Below are positions 1 through 9,300 of a stretch of 64,000 bases of DNA, in pieces; the first letter of the stretch is position 1, and every line of letters begins with the position of its first letter. The notes under the pieces were generated by a model that saw only the letters and a program-made list of their open reading frames with translations, had not been told where the DNA came from and made no database searches. The stretch spans positions 2,418,001-2,482,000 of the forward strand of contig CP096136.1 in assembly GCA_023213215.1 (NCBI GenBank), written 5' to 3'. The position numbers and the translations under genes were made by a program. The DNA comes from Flavobacterium sp. JAD_PAG50586_2 (GTDB lineage Bacteria > Bacteroidota > Bacteroidia > Flavobacteriales > Flavobacteriaceae).

Positions 1-243
1 TAAACTATTGATGTAGGGAAGTTTTAAAAACCCGTTGATTTCATTGGCCCAAAGGAAAATATTGTGGGCGAAACTCTTAAGGATAATTACCGCAAAAGAA
101 CAGGTAATCGCCACAATGACACTGGCAAAGTAGATAAAATTCCGCTCGCTCAACCTGTCTTTCAGAAGGAAAATCAGATTTTCGGCTCTCCTGAAAATAC
201 TCCTGAAGGCGATTTTGAAATACGAAGCTTTACTGGTAGGCAT
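1..243 (-). CDS. ClC-type chloride channel protein, N-terminal part (runs off window)
   Basis: The minus strand reads from an ATG at 241-243 to the window edge without a stop, giving 81 residues that begin MPTSKASYFKIAFRS. A basic, Arg/Lys-rich leader is followed by one hydrophobic segment (roughly residues 36-52, FIYFASVIVAITCSFAVII) and the phrase LKSFAHNIFLWANEING. This resembles the cytoplasmic leader and first helix of ClC-family voltage-gated chloride channels or H+/Cl- antiporters of Flavobacteria. The selectivity-filter motifs lie outside the window, so the family call rests on similarity of the N-terminus as I remember it. The first helix and start context fit well; the rest of the gene cannot be judged. 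Confidence 0.6.
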   Translation of the reverse strand, partial: MPTSKASYFKIAFRSIFRRAENLIFLLKDRLSERNFIYFASVIVAITCSFAVIILKSFAHNIFLWANEINGFLKLPYINSL

Positions 244-321
244 TTATTCAAATTTTGAATCTGCTAAAATACTTCTTAAAAGCAGTAGTAAGCAAATTTT
301 ATGTCTTAAATTAAGCTAAAT

Positions 322-1990
322 TTAAAATCCGGCTGCTTTATCATCACCCCGAAAATCAGCTCCACCTTCTAGTTTACCATTGGGTTGGATTAAAATAGCA
401 TCGACCTTTCCAAGAACTGGCGCTAATTTTTCGTTGATGGTATATTTTTTTTAAACAAATCTTCAAGTGTCGTTTTGTCAAATTTTCCAGGTTCCACCAT
501 TATATCATCTGGCAGCCACTGATTGTGGAATCGGGGAGCATCAACAGCCTGCTGCATTGGCATGTTGAATTCATATACATTTAAAATCGTCTGTAGAACA
601 GAGGTTATGATGGTTGAGCCGCCTGGCGAGCCGAGCAGCATCAATAGTTTGCCATTTCTCTCGACAATTGTTGGTGTCATCGAACTAAGCATTCTTTTTT
701 GGGCTGTATACTATTTGCTTCAGCGCCGACTAAACCATAATGATTCGGAACGCCTGGCTTTGAGGAAAAGTCATCCATTTGGTTGTTTAGAAAGAAACCC
801 AGTTCGTCGCAATACAGTTTTGACCCGTAAGCGCCATTTAGTGTTGTAGTAACCGCAACAGCATTTCCTTCGGTGTCAACGATAGAGTAGTGGGTGGTTT
901 CATCGCTTTCATAAACGGAAACATCACCATGGCTGACTTCAGAGGATGGAGTTGCTTTATCAAAAGAGAAACTTTTCATGCGGTCTTTTAAGTAGATGTC
1001 ACTCAACAATTGTTTTTGCGGAATGTTCACAAAATCCGGGTCACCGAGAAAATAATTGCGGTCGGCGTAGGCTCTTCGTTCGGCTTCTGCCAAAAGCTGC
1101 ATATATTGCGTGGAGTTATGTCCCAACTTTGACACCTCATAAGGTTCAATCATTTTCATGATTTGTGCCAATGTAATTCCACCGCTGGATGGCGGCGCCA
1201 TTGAAATCACATTTAGTTCTTTGTATTTAAAGTTTATCGGCTTGCGCCAAATGACTTTATAATAGGCTAAATCTTTCCTGGAAATTATACCGTTTTTTTG
1301 TTTTAGGAATGCCACTAATTTTTTAGCTGTATTTCCTTTGTAGAATTCGGTTTTTCCATTTTTCAGTATTAGTTTGAGCGTGTTGGCTAAAGCCAAATAT
1401 TTAATCGTATCGCCAACTTGATATGTTTTGTTATAAAGCGTTTTCTCTCCGCTTATTTTTACGATTACATCGCGGTATTCGTCGAGTTTATTCTTTTCCT
1501 TTTCGGTAACGATGATTCCTTTTTCAGCTAAATCAATAGCGGGTTGAAATAAATCCGTCAAAGATAGTTTACAGAATTTTTTATGTACTTCAAAAATCGC
1601 AGCTACGCTTCCGGGAACACCAACAGCTAGTGCACCGTCTGTACTGAGATTTGCAATGACCTTTCCGGATTTATCGAGGTACATGTTTTTGTAGGCTTTT
1701 GCGGGAGCTTTTTCGCGGAAATCTAATGTTCCTGTATCACCATTGGCTTTTCGGTAAACCATAAATCCACCGCCGGAAATATTTCCGGCATAAGGATAAG
1801 CGACGGCTAAAGCGAGGTGTGTTGCAATCATCGCATCAAATGCATTTCCGCCTTTTTTAATGATATCGATTCCAATTTTTGAAGCTTCTTCTCGGGCAGA
1901 AACAACCATTGCCTTATCGGTAACGAGCCCTTTTTCTTGAGAATAAATCGAATTGGAAATCAGTAAAAAAAGAATGAAACACTTCTTCAT
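322..1990 (-). CDS. ggt: Gamma-glutamyltransferase (frame broken twice)
   Basis: Periplasmic N-terminal-nucleophile hydrolase that cleaves gamma-glutamyl bonds such as glutathione. It starts at the ATG at 1988-1990 ([18 protein letters not shown] signal peptide); the upstream TTG is less likely. GNAFDAM and [12 protein letters not shown] are typical large-subunit motifs. The autocatalytic Thr is in DETTHYS (about residue 365), and the small subunit carries [10 protein letters not shown]. Two breaks occur: at a T6 run (695-700), after which [15 protein letters not shown] continues in another frame, and at a T8 run (446-453), after which [23 protein letters not shown] completes the protein at the stop at 322-324. 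Adding one base at each gives 556 aa, normal for the family. This is either a pseudogene or a sequence with two homopolymer errors; I favour errors. Confidence 0.85.
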
Positions 1991-1999
1991 AAACAATAA

Positions 2000-2590
2000 T
2001 TAGGCATTCAGTTCTTTTAACTTTTCAACGCAGTGTTGCTGTAATTCTTCAAAAAACAGCGTGAATTCGTTTTCAAATTCGGTGTAATATTGCTCAAGTT
2101 CGATCATTGATTTGTGCATGTCAACACGGTTTTTGGTACGGTGGTCCATCTGGAACATGATCATTTCTAAACCAGTTATCGTAGCATAACTCACAAACCA
2201 GTTTCGGGCAATCATGTAGGGCATCATTCCTTTTACCCTATCGGTAAGGATTTCATAATGTTCCTTAAGCAGCAGATAGAAATTTGTGGCGTATTCGTCT
2301 AAGTTTTCATCAGAATAGGTACGCCAGTTTTTAGCGAGGAAGTGGTCGTAAAAGATATCCATTATCACACCCGAATAATGGCCATATTTTTCATGCAGCC
2401 TATGCTTGCTCTGCCGGTAAATCGGATGCATATCGGTAAAACTGTCGATGGAGCGATGCAGTAAAATTCCCTTTTGGATTTCCATCGGATACACATCATA
2501 ACTATGACCGCGAATACTGTCCGCCATAAAGTTTCCGATTTTAACCAAATCGTTGTCGCCGGAAAGATAAATGTGGGCAAGGAAGTTCAT
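2000..2590 (-). CDS. acpH: Acyl carrier protein phosphodiesterase (DUF479 family)
   Basis: A 196-aa cytoplasmic protein beginning MNFLAHIYLSGDN, the hallmark start of the AcpH/DUF479 family. Family members remove the 4'-phosphopantetheine group from holo-ACP in lipid metabolism. Conserved features are IGNFMADSIRG near residue 18, HRSIDSFTD near residue 46 and the metal-binding-like stretch GVIMDIFYDHFLA near residue 74, consistent with an HD-type hydrolase. It ends 10 bp upstream of the ggt start on the same strand, so the two may be co-transcribed, and it diverges from glmM. Length is normal for the family. Biochemical activity in Bacteroidota is assumed from homology. Confidence 0.85.
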   Translation of the reverse strand: MNFLAHIYLSGDNDLVKIGNFMADSIRGHSYDVYPMEIQKGILLHRSIDSFTDMHPIYRQSKHRLHEKYGHYSGVIMDIFYDHFLAKNWRTYSDENLDEYATNFYLLLKEHYEILTDRVKGMMPYMIARNWFVSYATITGLEMIMFQMDHRTKNRVDMHKSMIELEQYYTEFENEFTLFFEELQQHCVEKLKELNA

Positions 2591-2652
2591 GAGCCTAATA
2601 TAGTTATTTTAAATTATAAATTTTGAATTTTAAATTAGAATTGGCATTTCTC

Positions 2653-2660
2653 TATATTTG
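2653..2660 (+). promoter_or_regulatory. Candidate -7 promoter box for glmM
   Basis: TATATTTG matches the Bacteroidetes -7 consensus TAnnTTTG and lies 43 bp before the glmM ATG. A TTG at 2623-2625 is 27 bp upstream, a little beyond the usual 17-23 bp spacing, so the -33 element is uncertain. The divergent gap also holds short inverted AT-rich words (AATTTTGAATTTTAAATT and AATTCAAAATTCAAAAT). Confidence 0.35.
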
Positions 2661-2703
2661 TAAACATTTAAAATTTATAATTCAAAATTCAAAATAGTTA
2701 AAG

Positions 2704-4092
2704 ATGACATTAATAAAATCTATATCAGGAATCCGTGGAACTATAGGCGGAAAAGTAGGCGATAATCTAACGCCAGTTGATGCGGTAAAATTTGCTTCGG
2801 CTTATGGAACGTTCCTGAAAAACAATATCAAAAAGGATAAGTTAAAAGTGGTAATTGGCCGCGATGCACGTATTTCCGGTCCAATGATCCATAATTTGGT
2901 AATGAACACCTTACTTGGATTGGGGATAGATGTAATCGATTTAGGTCTTTCAACAACGCCAACGGTTGAAATTGCGGTACCAATGGAAGGTGCTGATGGT
3001 GGAATTATCCTAACTGCTTCTCATAATCCAAAACAATGGAATGCTTTGAAACTGCTAAACGCAAAAGGCGAATTCCTTAGCGGAAAAGAAGGCGAAATGA
3101 TTTTGGAAATTGCCGAAACGGAAGCTTTTGATTTTTCAGATGTCGATTCTTTAGGTGAAATTACCGTGAACGATGCTTATATGGATATCCATATTGATGA
3201 GGTTTTGGATTTGCCATTAGTGGATGCTGAAGCTGTTGCCAAAAGAAAATTCAAGGTAGTTGTTGATGGCGTCAATTCTTCGGGTGGCATTATTATTCCA
3301 AAATTATTGGAACAAATGGGAGTGGAGTGCGTGAAACTATATTGCGAACCCAACGGTCATTTTCCGCACAATCCGGAACCTTTGAAAGAACATTTGGGCG
3401 ATATCTGTAAATTGGTGGTAGAAGAAAAAGCCGATTTCGGAATTGTAGTTGATCCCGATGTGGACCGTTTGGCTTTCATTTCAAACGATGGTGAAATGTT
3501 TGGTGAAGAATATACTTTGGTTGCCTGTGCCGATTACGTTTTGGGTAAAACTCCGGGAAATACGGTTTCAAACATGAGTTCTTCAAGAGCTTTACGCGAT
3601 ATCACTAACAAACACAACGGAAACTATCAGGCGAGCGCTGTTGGCGAAGTGAATGTAGTTGAACTGATGAAGAAAACCAACGCAATCATTGGTGGCGAAG
3701 GAAACGGTGGAATCATTTATCCTGAGTCGCATTATGGTCGGGATAGTTTGGTTGGAGTAGCTTTGTTCTTAACACATTTAGCCAGTTTGGATATGACTGT
3801 GGCCGAATTAAGAGCATCTTATCCGCAATATTATATGAGCAAAAACAAAATTGAACTGACGCCACAAATAGATGTTGATGCTATTCTGGCAGCCATGACT
3901 GAGAAATACAAAAACGAGGAAATCAATACAATCGATGGTGTAAAAATTGATTTTGCCGAAAATTGGGTGCATTTAAGAATATCAAATACAGAACCCATTA
4001 TCCGAATTTATACAGAAGCACAAACGCAGCAGCTGGCAGATGATTTAGCGGTCAGGATCATAAATGAGATAAAAGCTGTGGCTGGAATTTAA
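2704..4092 (+). CDS. glmM: Phosphoglucosamine mutase GlmM
   Basis: Converts glucosamine-6-phosphate to glucosamine-1-phosphate for peptidoglycan and LPS precursors. The 462-aa protein shows all four alpha-D-phosphohexomutase domains: the N-terminal ISGIRGTIGG, the active-site phosphoserine loop TASHNP (Ser106), the Mg-binding DPDVDR (Asp250, 252 and 254), the sugar-recognition loop GEGNGG (about residues 331-336) and the C-terminal phosphate-binding RISNTEPIIRIY. Length and motif order are as expected. In Bacteroidota this branch can also act as a phosphomannomutase/phosphoglucomutase, so substrate breadth is not settled by sequence. It is a single gene with its own terminator. Confidence 0.93.
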   Translation: MTLIKSISGIRGTIGGKVGDNLTPVDAVKFASAYGTFLKNNIKKDKLKVVIGRDARISGPMIHNLVMNTLLGLGIDVIDLGLSTTPTVEIAVPMEGADGGIILTASHNPKQWNALKLLNAKGEFLSGKEGEMILEIAETEAFDFSDVDSLGEITVNDAYMDIHIDEVLDLPLVDAEAVAKRKFKVVVDGVNSSGGIIIPKLLEQMGVECVKLYCEPNGHFPHNPEPLKEHLGDICKLVVEEKADFGIVVDPDVDRLAFISNDGEMFGEEYTLVACADYVLGKTPGNTVSNMSSSRALRDITNKHNGNYQASAVGEVNVVELMKKTNAIIGGEGNGGIIYPESHYGRDSLVGVALFLTHLASLDMTVAELRASYPQYYMSKNKIELTPQIDVDAILAAMTEKYKNEEINTIDGVKIDFAENWVHLRISNTEPIIRIYTEAQTQQLADDLAVRIINEIKAVAGI

Positions 4093-4110
4093 ATTTCTTA
4101 CCTTAAAAAT

Positions 4111-4140
4111 AAAAACCCTTTCCAATTGGAAAGGGTTTTT
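4111..4140. terminator. Bidirectional intrinsic terminator
   Basis: AAAAACCCTTTCC, loop AATT, GGAAAGGGTTTTT: a perfect hairpin with A-tract and T-tract on both sides, lying between the convergent glmM and M20 hydrolase genes. Confidence 0.9.
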
Positions 4141-4174
4141 ATTTAACTTAAATAATGAAAAAGTATGAATTCGT

Positions 4175-5511
4175 TTATTGGATTTTATTTTTTTTATTCA
4201 TTTCCATATAGTCAAACACCAAATTGCACATTACCTTCAGTCCTGTTTTGAAGGCGCTGTCGTCAAGCATAAATGATGGTGTATGATGTGGCCCTGATTT
4301 TTTAGAATCAGCTCCTTTTGGTAGTCCACCAATAAAGAAATAGAGTCCGGGTACTTTTTTCTGGAAAAAGGAAAAGTCTTCAGCACCTGTAATAGGAGGA
4401 ACTAATTGTACATTTTCTTTTCCGGCAGATTTTTGTAAAGTAGGCAGCATAGCAGCAGTGAGTTTTTCATTGTTGAATGTAACCGGATAATAGTGTTCAT
4501 AAGGTAGAATAACATCGGCTGTGGCTCCGGCGGCTTCTGCGGTTTTCTCGGCAATTTCCCTGATTCTGCGATAGACCAATTTTTGATCCTCTTCAGTAAA
4601 GGTTCGTACTGTGCCCAACATTTCTACTTTTTCAGAGATGATATTGTCCCGGTTTCCGCCGTGGATGGAACCAATAGTTACGACAGCCGGATTTTGTGTA
4701 ATAGCGACATTACGGCTAACGATAGTCTGCAGACTGTTTATTATCTGTGCCGAAACTACTATCGGGTCAACCGATGACCACGGTGCTGCGCCATGAGATG
4801 GTTTTCCGTTAACGGTTATTTTTACAGAACCGACAGCAGCCATAAATCCGCCTGGACGGTAACTTATTTTACCCACTTCGTTTTGGGCATCCATGTGCAG
4901 TCCAAAAATCACATCTACTTTTGGGTTTTCGAGCACGCCTTCCTTTATCATAAGTTCAGCACCGCCTTCTTCTCCCACAGGAGAGCCTTCTTCCGCTGGT
5001 TGGAATATAAATTTCACAGTACCTTTTAACTCTTTTTTCATTCCAGATAACATTTCGGCCACGCCCATTAATATGGCAACGTGTGCATCATGTCCGCAGG
5101 CGTGCATTACCGGAGTTTCCTTTCCGTTATACATCGTTTTTACTTTGGAGGCAAACGGCAGGTTATTTTTTCCTCAACCGGAAGCGCATCCATATCAGCG
5201 CGTAGAGCCACAACAGGTCCTGGTTTATCACCTTTTAAGATTCCAACTACGCCTGTAATTCCAACGCCAGTCTTTACTTCAATGCCTAATGCCTTTAAAT
5301 GTTTTGCAATTAAGGCTGCAGTTCGTGTTTCCCGATTTCCCAGCTCTGGATTTTCGTGAATGTCATGACGCCATGCAATTACCTTTGATTCTATTTTATC
5401 GGCCGCGGTATTGATAGCGGTAGAATGATTTACTTGTTGTGCCTTTATATTTGACATAGTAAAAGTAGAAAGACAAATGAATAGGGAAGCAGCAATGTAT
5501 TTGGTTTTCAT
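4175..5511 (-). CDS. M20-family amidohydrolase (frame broken once)
   Basis: A secreted zinc amidohydrolase of the IAA-amino-acid/hippurate hydrolase type that cleaves N-acyl amino acids. The N-terminus is a signal peptide (MKTKYIAASLFICLSTF...NIKAQQ). Catalytic and metal motifs are visible: ALRADMDALPVEE, then MHACGHDAHVAILMG, FQPAEEGSPVGEEGGAELMI, a dimerisation-domain stretch SHGAAPWSSVDPIVVSAQ, and the C-terminal GAEDFSFFQ. The frame breaks in a T6 run at 5166-5171, right after LPVEEK; one added base gives EEKNNLPFASKVKTMYNGK and a 445-aa protein with normal family architecture. It is monocistronic and convergent with glmM. Substrate cannot be told from sequence. Confidence 0.87.
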
Positions 5512-5540
5512 GGTGGTGAGTTTTGTACTGCTAATATAAT

Positions 5541-5572
5541 AAAAAAAGGCACTCTTTTTAGGAATGCCTTTG
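5541..5572 (-). terminator. Intrinsic terminator after the upstream VOC gene
   Basis: Read on the minus strand: AAAGGCA, loop, TGCCTTTTTTTA. It sits between the stop of the VOC/PhnB-like gene at 5624 and the start of the M20 hydrolase at 5511. Confidence 0.75.
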
Positions 5573-5623
5573 GTATCAAAGTATTATGTTTGTAATCCAG
5601 TCGCCTGATTGCTATTGGTTCAA

Positions 5624-6067
5624 TTACTTTTGCGGATTTTCATCAAAATTTACCATCCAGTGGATGCCAAACTTATCTACAAACATTCCGAAATAAGCAC
5701 CCCAAAAGGTATTCTGCATTGGCATAATAATGTTCCCGCCAACCGAAAGGCCGTTGAAAAGCTTATCTGCTTCGGCTCTGCTCTCTGTATTTAGCGACAT
5801 GGAAACATTTCCTCCAATGGCTACATCGCCACTTTGCGAAGTGCTGTCGCTTCCCATTAAAATTGTATCGTTACCAATTGGCAAAGAAACGTGCATGATT
5901 CGGTTCATTTCATCTGCAGATGGTGGTGGGCAGTTTTCATCTTCGGAAGGCGGCATATCGCTGAATTTTCCAATGTATGGGAATTCGCCACCGAATACTG
6001 ATTTGTAAAATAGGAATGCTTCTTCGCAATTTCCGTTAAAGATTAAATAAGGATTAATTGATGCCAT
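5624..6067 (-). CDS. VOC-superfamily protein, PhnB/glyoxalase-like
   Basis: A 147-aa cytoplasmic protein beginning MASINPYLIFNGNCEEAFLFYKSVF, the typical opening of PhnB-like (3-demethylubiquinone-9 methyltransferase-like) VOC proteins. The two beta-alpha-beta-beta-beta halves are visible, with the second ending AYFGMFVDKFGIHWMVNF. No specific enzymatic activity is assigned to these short family members. It heads a same-strand series with the SRPBCC and second VOC genes (17 bp and about 65 bp gaps), a common neighbourhood in Flavobacteria. The stop is followed by a good terminator. Confidence 0.85.
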   Translation of the reverse strand: MASINPYLIFNGNCEEAFLFYKSVFGGEFPYIGKFSDMPPSEDENCPPPSADEMNRIMHVSLPIGNDTILMGSDSTSQSGDVAIGGNVSMSLNTESRAEADKLFNGLSVGGNIIMPMQNTFWGAYFGMFVDKFGIHWMVNFDENPQK

Positions 6068-6083
6068 AATTTATTGTTTTTGA

Positions 6084-6929
6084 TTATTGTTCCAAGTATT
6101 TTTTATAATTATCCATCATAGCCTGCCAGCCATCTCTTTGCATATCCTCTGGATTAGCATTTTCGGGTTCGAAGTTTTCGGTTATAATTGTGCTTCCGTC
6201 CAGTACATCAAATCTTATGGTTACCTTTCTTCCGTCTGCCATAGTGTAAGCGTATTTTTTCATTGGCTCTAATTCCGTATAAGTGCCACCAAAATCGAAA
6301 CTTATTTTCCCGTCTTTTGAAGACATAGTTGTGCTAAATGTACCGCCAATCTTTAAATCATTTTCTGCCTTAGGGCAATGCCAGTCATCAGAAGCAAAGC
6401 ACCAATTGACAATGTGTTTTGGATTGGTAAAATAATCCCAGGCTTTTTCGAGCGATTCTTTTGTAGATGTCCTAACAGTAATGGATTTGGTATCATTTTC
6501 AGCAATTTCCTTTAGTATTTGAAATCCTTTTGGAAAAGCTTCTTTGAAATAATCCGCATGAGATTCGACAACGTCTACAGTTGCAGTGACGGTTGTAACG
6601 CCATTCTTTTCGGTAAGGTCATAACGTTCTTCCGAACCCGACCATGATTTGACTTCTTCCGTAATCGGCAATTCCTTATAATCCTTCAATTCACCGTAAT
6701 GATTGAAAGACATAACGTCAAACGGTTTCTTGATAGTAACTCTTGAACTCATCCCGAAACCTTTTGGATCCAGGAAATAAACTTTGCTTCCTTCCTCAAA
6801 ATCGGTAACAATGTCGGAACCTTCACAGAAAGCTGATGTCCAATGTTTGTAGTTTTCGTCATCCCAAAGAGAATACCATACTTTTTCTTTGGAAGCATTG
6901 ATGTCAATTGAAAATGATAATCTTCTCAT
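6084..6929 (-). CDS. Tandem SRPBCC (AHSA1-like) domain protein
   Basis: 281 aa made of two START/Bet v1-like SRPBCC domains. The first (about residues 1-135) begins RRLSFSIDINASKEKVWYSLWDDENYKHWTSAF; the second (about 145-281) begins KSITVRTSTKESLEKAWDYFTNPKHIVNWCFASDDWHCPKAE and ends in the AHSA1-like GWQAMMDNYKKYL. Each domain forms a hydrophobic ligand pocket; no catalytic residues are obvious. It lies between two VOC genes on the same strand, an association common for AHSA1-like proteins. Function unknown. The duplication of the domain in one chain is the notable feature. Confidence 0.85.
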   Translation of the reverse strand: MRRLSFSIDINASKEKVWYSLWDDENYKHWTSAFCEGSDIVTDFEEGSKVYFLDPKGFGMSSRVTIKKPFDVMSFNHYGELKDYKELPITEEVKSWSGSEERYDLTEKNGVTTVTATVDVVESHADYFKEAFPKGFQILKEIAENDTKSITVRTSTKESLEKAWDYFTNPKHIVNWCFASDDWHCPKAENDLKIGGTFSTTMSSKDGKISFDFGGTYTELEPMKKYAYTMADGRKVTIRFDVLDGSTIITENFEPENANPEDMQRDGWQAMMDNYKKYLEQ

Positions 6930-6994
6930 ATTAATTTATTTTAATTTTCTTTTAAACTCATAACTGCCAACTGCTACTGCTTACTGAACACTGA

Positions 6995-7405
6995 CTATTG
7001 TGGCATTTTACTAAAATCCATATAGAGTACATTCCAACGATGGCCATCCAAGTCGCAGAAACCGCAACCATACATCCAGCCTTGATTTTCAGCTGGCTCT
7101 GCATAAACAGTTCCTCCTGCTTCTTTTACTTTTTGTGCAAGCTCATCAACTTCTTCGCGGCTTTCGGCATCAATGGAAATCAGGAATTCACTGGATTGTT
7201 TGGTGTCTGTAATTTCGTGTTTGATGAAATTCTTAAACATCTCTTCACCAAAAAGCATTACCACAAAATTAGTTTGGCCAACCAGCATGCACGCCGAATC
7301 GGGAGTGGTTCTTTCTTCAAGGAATTGAAAACCGATTTTACTATAAAACTCTTTGGACTTCATAGCGTCTTTCACAGGAAGATTAAGCCAGATTTGTTTT
7401 GTCAT
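6995..7405 (-). CDS. VOC-family (glyoxalase-like) protein
   Basis: 136 aa starting MTKQIWLNLPVKDAMKSKEFYSKIGF and ending in a GCGFCDLDGHRWNVLYMD strand-turn-strand, the usual VOC second half. The DLDGHRWNVLYM phrase is typical of the lactoylglutathione-lyase-like branch, but the metal-ligand set is incomplete by eye, so enzymatic activity is not claimed. It belongs to the same minus-strand group as the SRPBCC and PhnB-like genes; about 65 bp of short AT-rich repeats (CAACTGCTACTG, GAACACTGAC) separate it from the SRPBCC gene. Confidence 0.83.
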   Translation of the reverse strand: MTKQIWLNLPVKDAMKSKEFYSKIGFQFLEERTTPDSACMLVGQTNFVVMLFGEEMFKNFIKHEITDTKQSSEFLISIDAESREEVDELAQKVKEAGGTVYAEPAENQGWMYGCGFCDLDGHRWNVLYMDFSKMPQ

Positions 7406-7426
7406 AATCGTGTTATTGGTTTTAAA

Positions 7427-9189
7427 TTATTCTAACATTCTTTCCCTGATATATTTCACAGGCGAACTTCCGAAACTTAGGAATTTCTCGTGGAAATCCT
7501 TCAGGCTGTATTTACTGCCCATTTTCTTTTTGTAATCGTCCCTAAGTTGTTGAATCGCCGTTGCGCCGCTATAATAAGAACAAAGCTGAACTTGCGAAAC
7601 TGTAGCTCTATGGTATTTTTCTTCTACCTGTTGAGCCGTCTGGAAGCATTCCTGAGTCAGCAGTTTTACGATATCTTCTTTAGGTTTGTTCAGGCACTGG
7701 ATATCGTAATCGATGATAACATTGGCCAATTCCCTAAGTTTCCAGATTCCCAATGCCAATTCTATTTCCGGTTCGTGATTTCCCCAGCCATTTTCTACCA
7801 TCATACCTTCGCAGTAAACCGCCCAGCCTTCAATCATGGCGCCATTTTGAAAAACAGAGCGCAATACGTCAGGTGATTTTTTGTTGTTGTAAATTCCCTG
7901 TAGGCAATGTCCGGGAACCGCTTCGTGGATCGATAAAATTTGTGAAGTATAAGCGTTGGTTTCGCGCAAGGCACTTTCTGCTTTTGCTGGAGGATATTGG
8001 GTTAAGTCGTCAATGTTGTAATACGTTGTTCCCTTTTTTGGTAAGGTGGAATGAATTCGGCACTTGCCATTGCAAATCCTCTGGCATATTCCGGCATATA
8101 CCTAACCTTTATCGGAGTGGAAGTGGTGTCGAAATCGAATAAGTCTTTTTGGATGATGAATTTCTTTAATTCGGTTACCTGTTCTTTGAGCGTGCCATAG
8201 AAATTGGCCGGCGTTGGATGATTCAATTGCATTTTGCTCAAGACCATTCTGATAACTTCCAGGCTGTCTTTTGGTTGTGCTTGCGTCGGATAGTATTTTT
8301 TCCATACTTTGCCTGCTGTTGCATACATTTTTTTGTGCCACATTTTCTTATCGGCAACAGCCTTTTCATAGATTTGCTCTGCAGTGAAATCGGCAGCGAT
8401 GTCGTATTTGAATTTTTCTGAAAATAGTTTTTTTCCAATTCTATAGTCCTTGAACTTTTGGTTTTTATCAGATTCAATTTTCTGAAGACCTGATACATAG
8501 CCATTCATCGCAGTGACAGCTTTGGCGATGTTTTTCTGTAAAGCTTCCTTTTCAGCCGAACTCAGATGCGAAGCCGAAATTGAATCCGTTAAAGACTTGC
8601 CGAAGATTCCCAAACCACCTTTGTTTTGGTTGATGGCCATTTCCAAATGCTCTTTGGTTGGTTCCTTAAGGTTTTCTAAAGCGGCTTTGTAATAAGCATC
8701 GGAATTTTCAAGGAATTTGGTTAGTATTTTCAAACGATCATCCAAAGGTGCATAAGGCTGATTGATGATATAATCACATGAACCGCTGATGTTGTAAATC
8801 GATGCATCCCATTCCTGTTGTTTGAAAACGGATGTGTACCAAATATCGCTTTCCAATTGGTTTTTGATGATGTTACTGCTGATTTTGTTGTTGTCGCTTA
8901 GCTGGTCATATTCTAATGCATCTAAATCAGACAGCCATTTTTTGGAAAAGGAAATATTATTTTCAAAAGTTTCAGCATTTGGCACGACCAATTTATCATA
9001 ATATTTCCCGTAACCCTGAATTATCGAAAGCGAAGGATACTGCTTCCAATAAGCATCTAGGAATTTTGTTTCAAATGAAGCGAAGTCTGCGTCAGTATTG
9101 GAGTTAGTTTCTTTTTTATCAGATTTACAGCTAACAATAACAAGTGTAATGGTAAGGAAAACAAGAAGTTTCGCAAGTGTTTTTTTCAT
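7427..9189 (-). CDS. DUF885 lipoprotein (putative metallopeptidase, frame broken once)
   Basis: A predicted envelope lipoprotein of the DUF885 family. The start chosen is the ATG at 9187-9189, giving MKKTLAKLLVFLTITLVIVSCKS with a lipobox Cys; the longer upstream ORF start would ruin the signal peptide. The C-terminal half holds HEAVPGH, the metal-binding HExxxGH-like signature of the family, within ILSIHEAVPGHCLQGIY. The frame breaks at a T6 run (8034-8039), following FIPPYQK; adding one base restores KKGTTYYNIDDLTQYPP and a 587-aa product, usual for DUF885. Biochemical function in this family is mostly unproven, though the motif suggests a zinc peptidase. Confidence 0.85.
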
Positions 9190-9272
9190 ACGGTTGGTTG
9201 GTTTTATTCCGCTGCGCTCCATACAATTCTGCAGAACGCCTTTGGGTATTTATTTTGGATTACGAATTTACG

Positions 9273-9290
9273 AAAAAAACCTTAGGTTTA
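9273..9290 (-). terminator. Weak hairpin with T-tract after the glycan cluster
   Basis: On the minus strand AAACC-TAA-GGTTTTTTT directly follows the stop of the flippase gene at 9301. The stem is only five pairs, so this is tentative. Confidence 0.4.
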
Positions 9291-9300
9291 ATTTGAAAAA

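Noticed and set aside
523..1161. Plus-strand ORFs antisense to gamma-glutamyltransferase
   Set aside because: They have no family-like sequence and lie wholly opposite a strongly supported gene; typical shadow frames.
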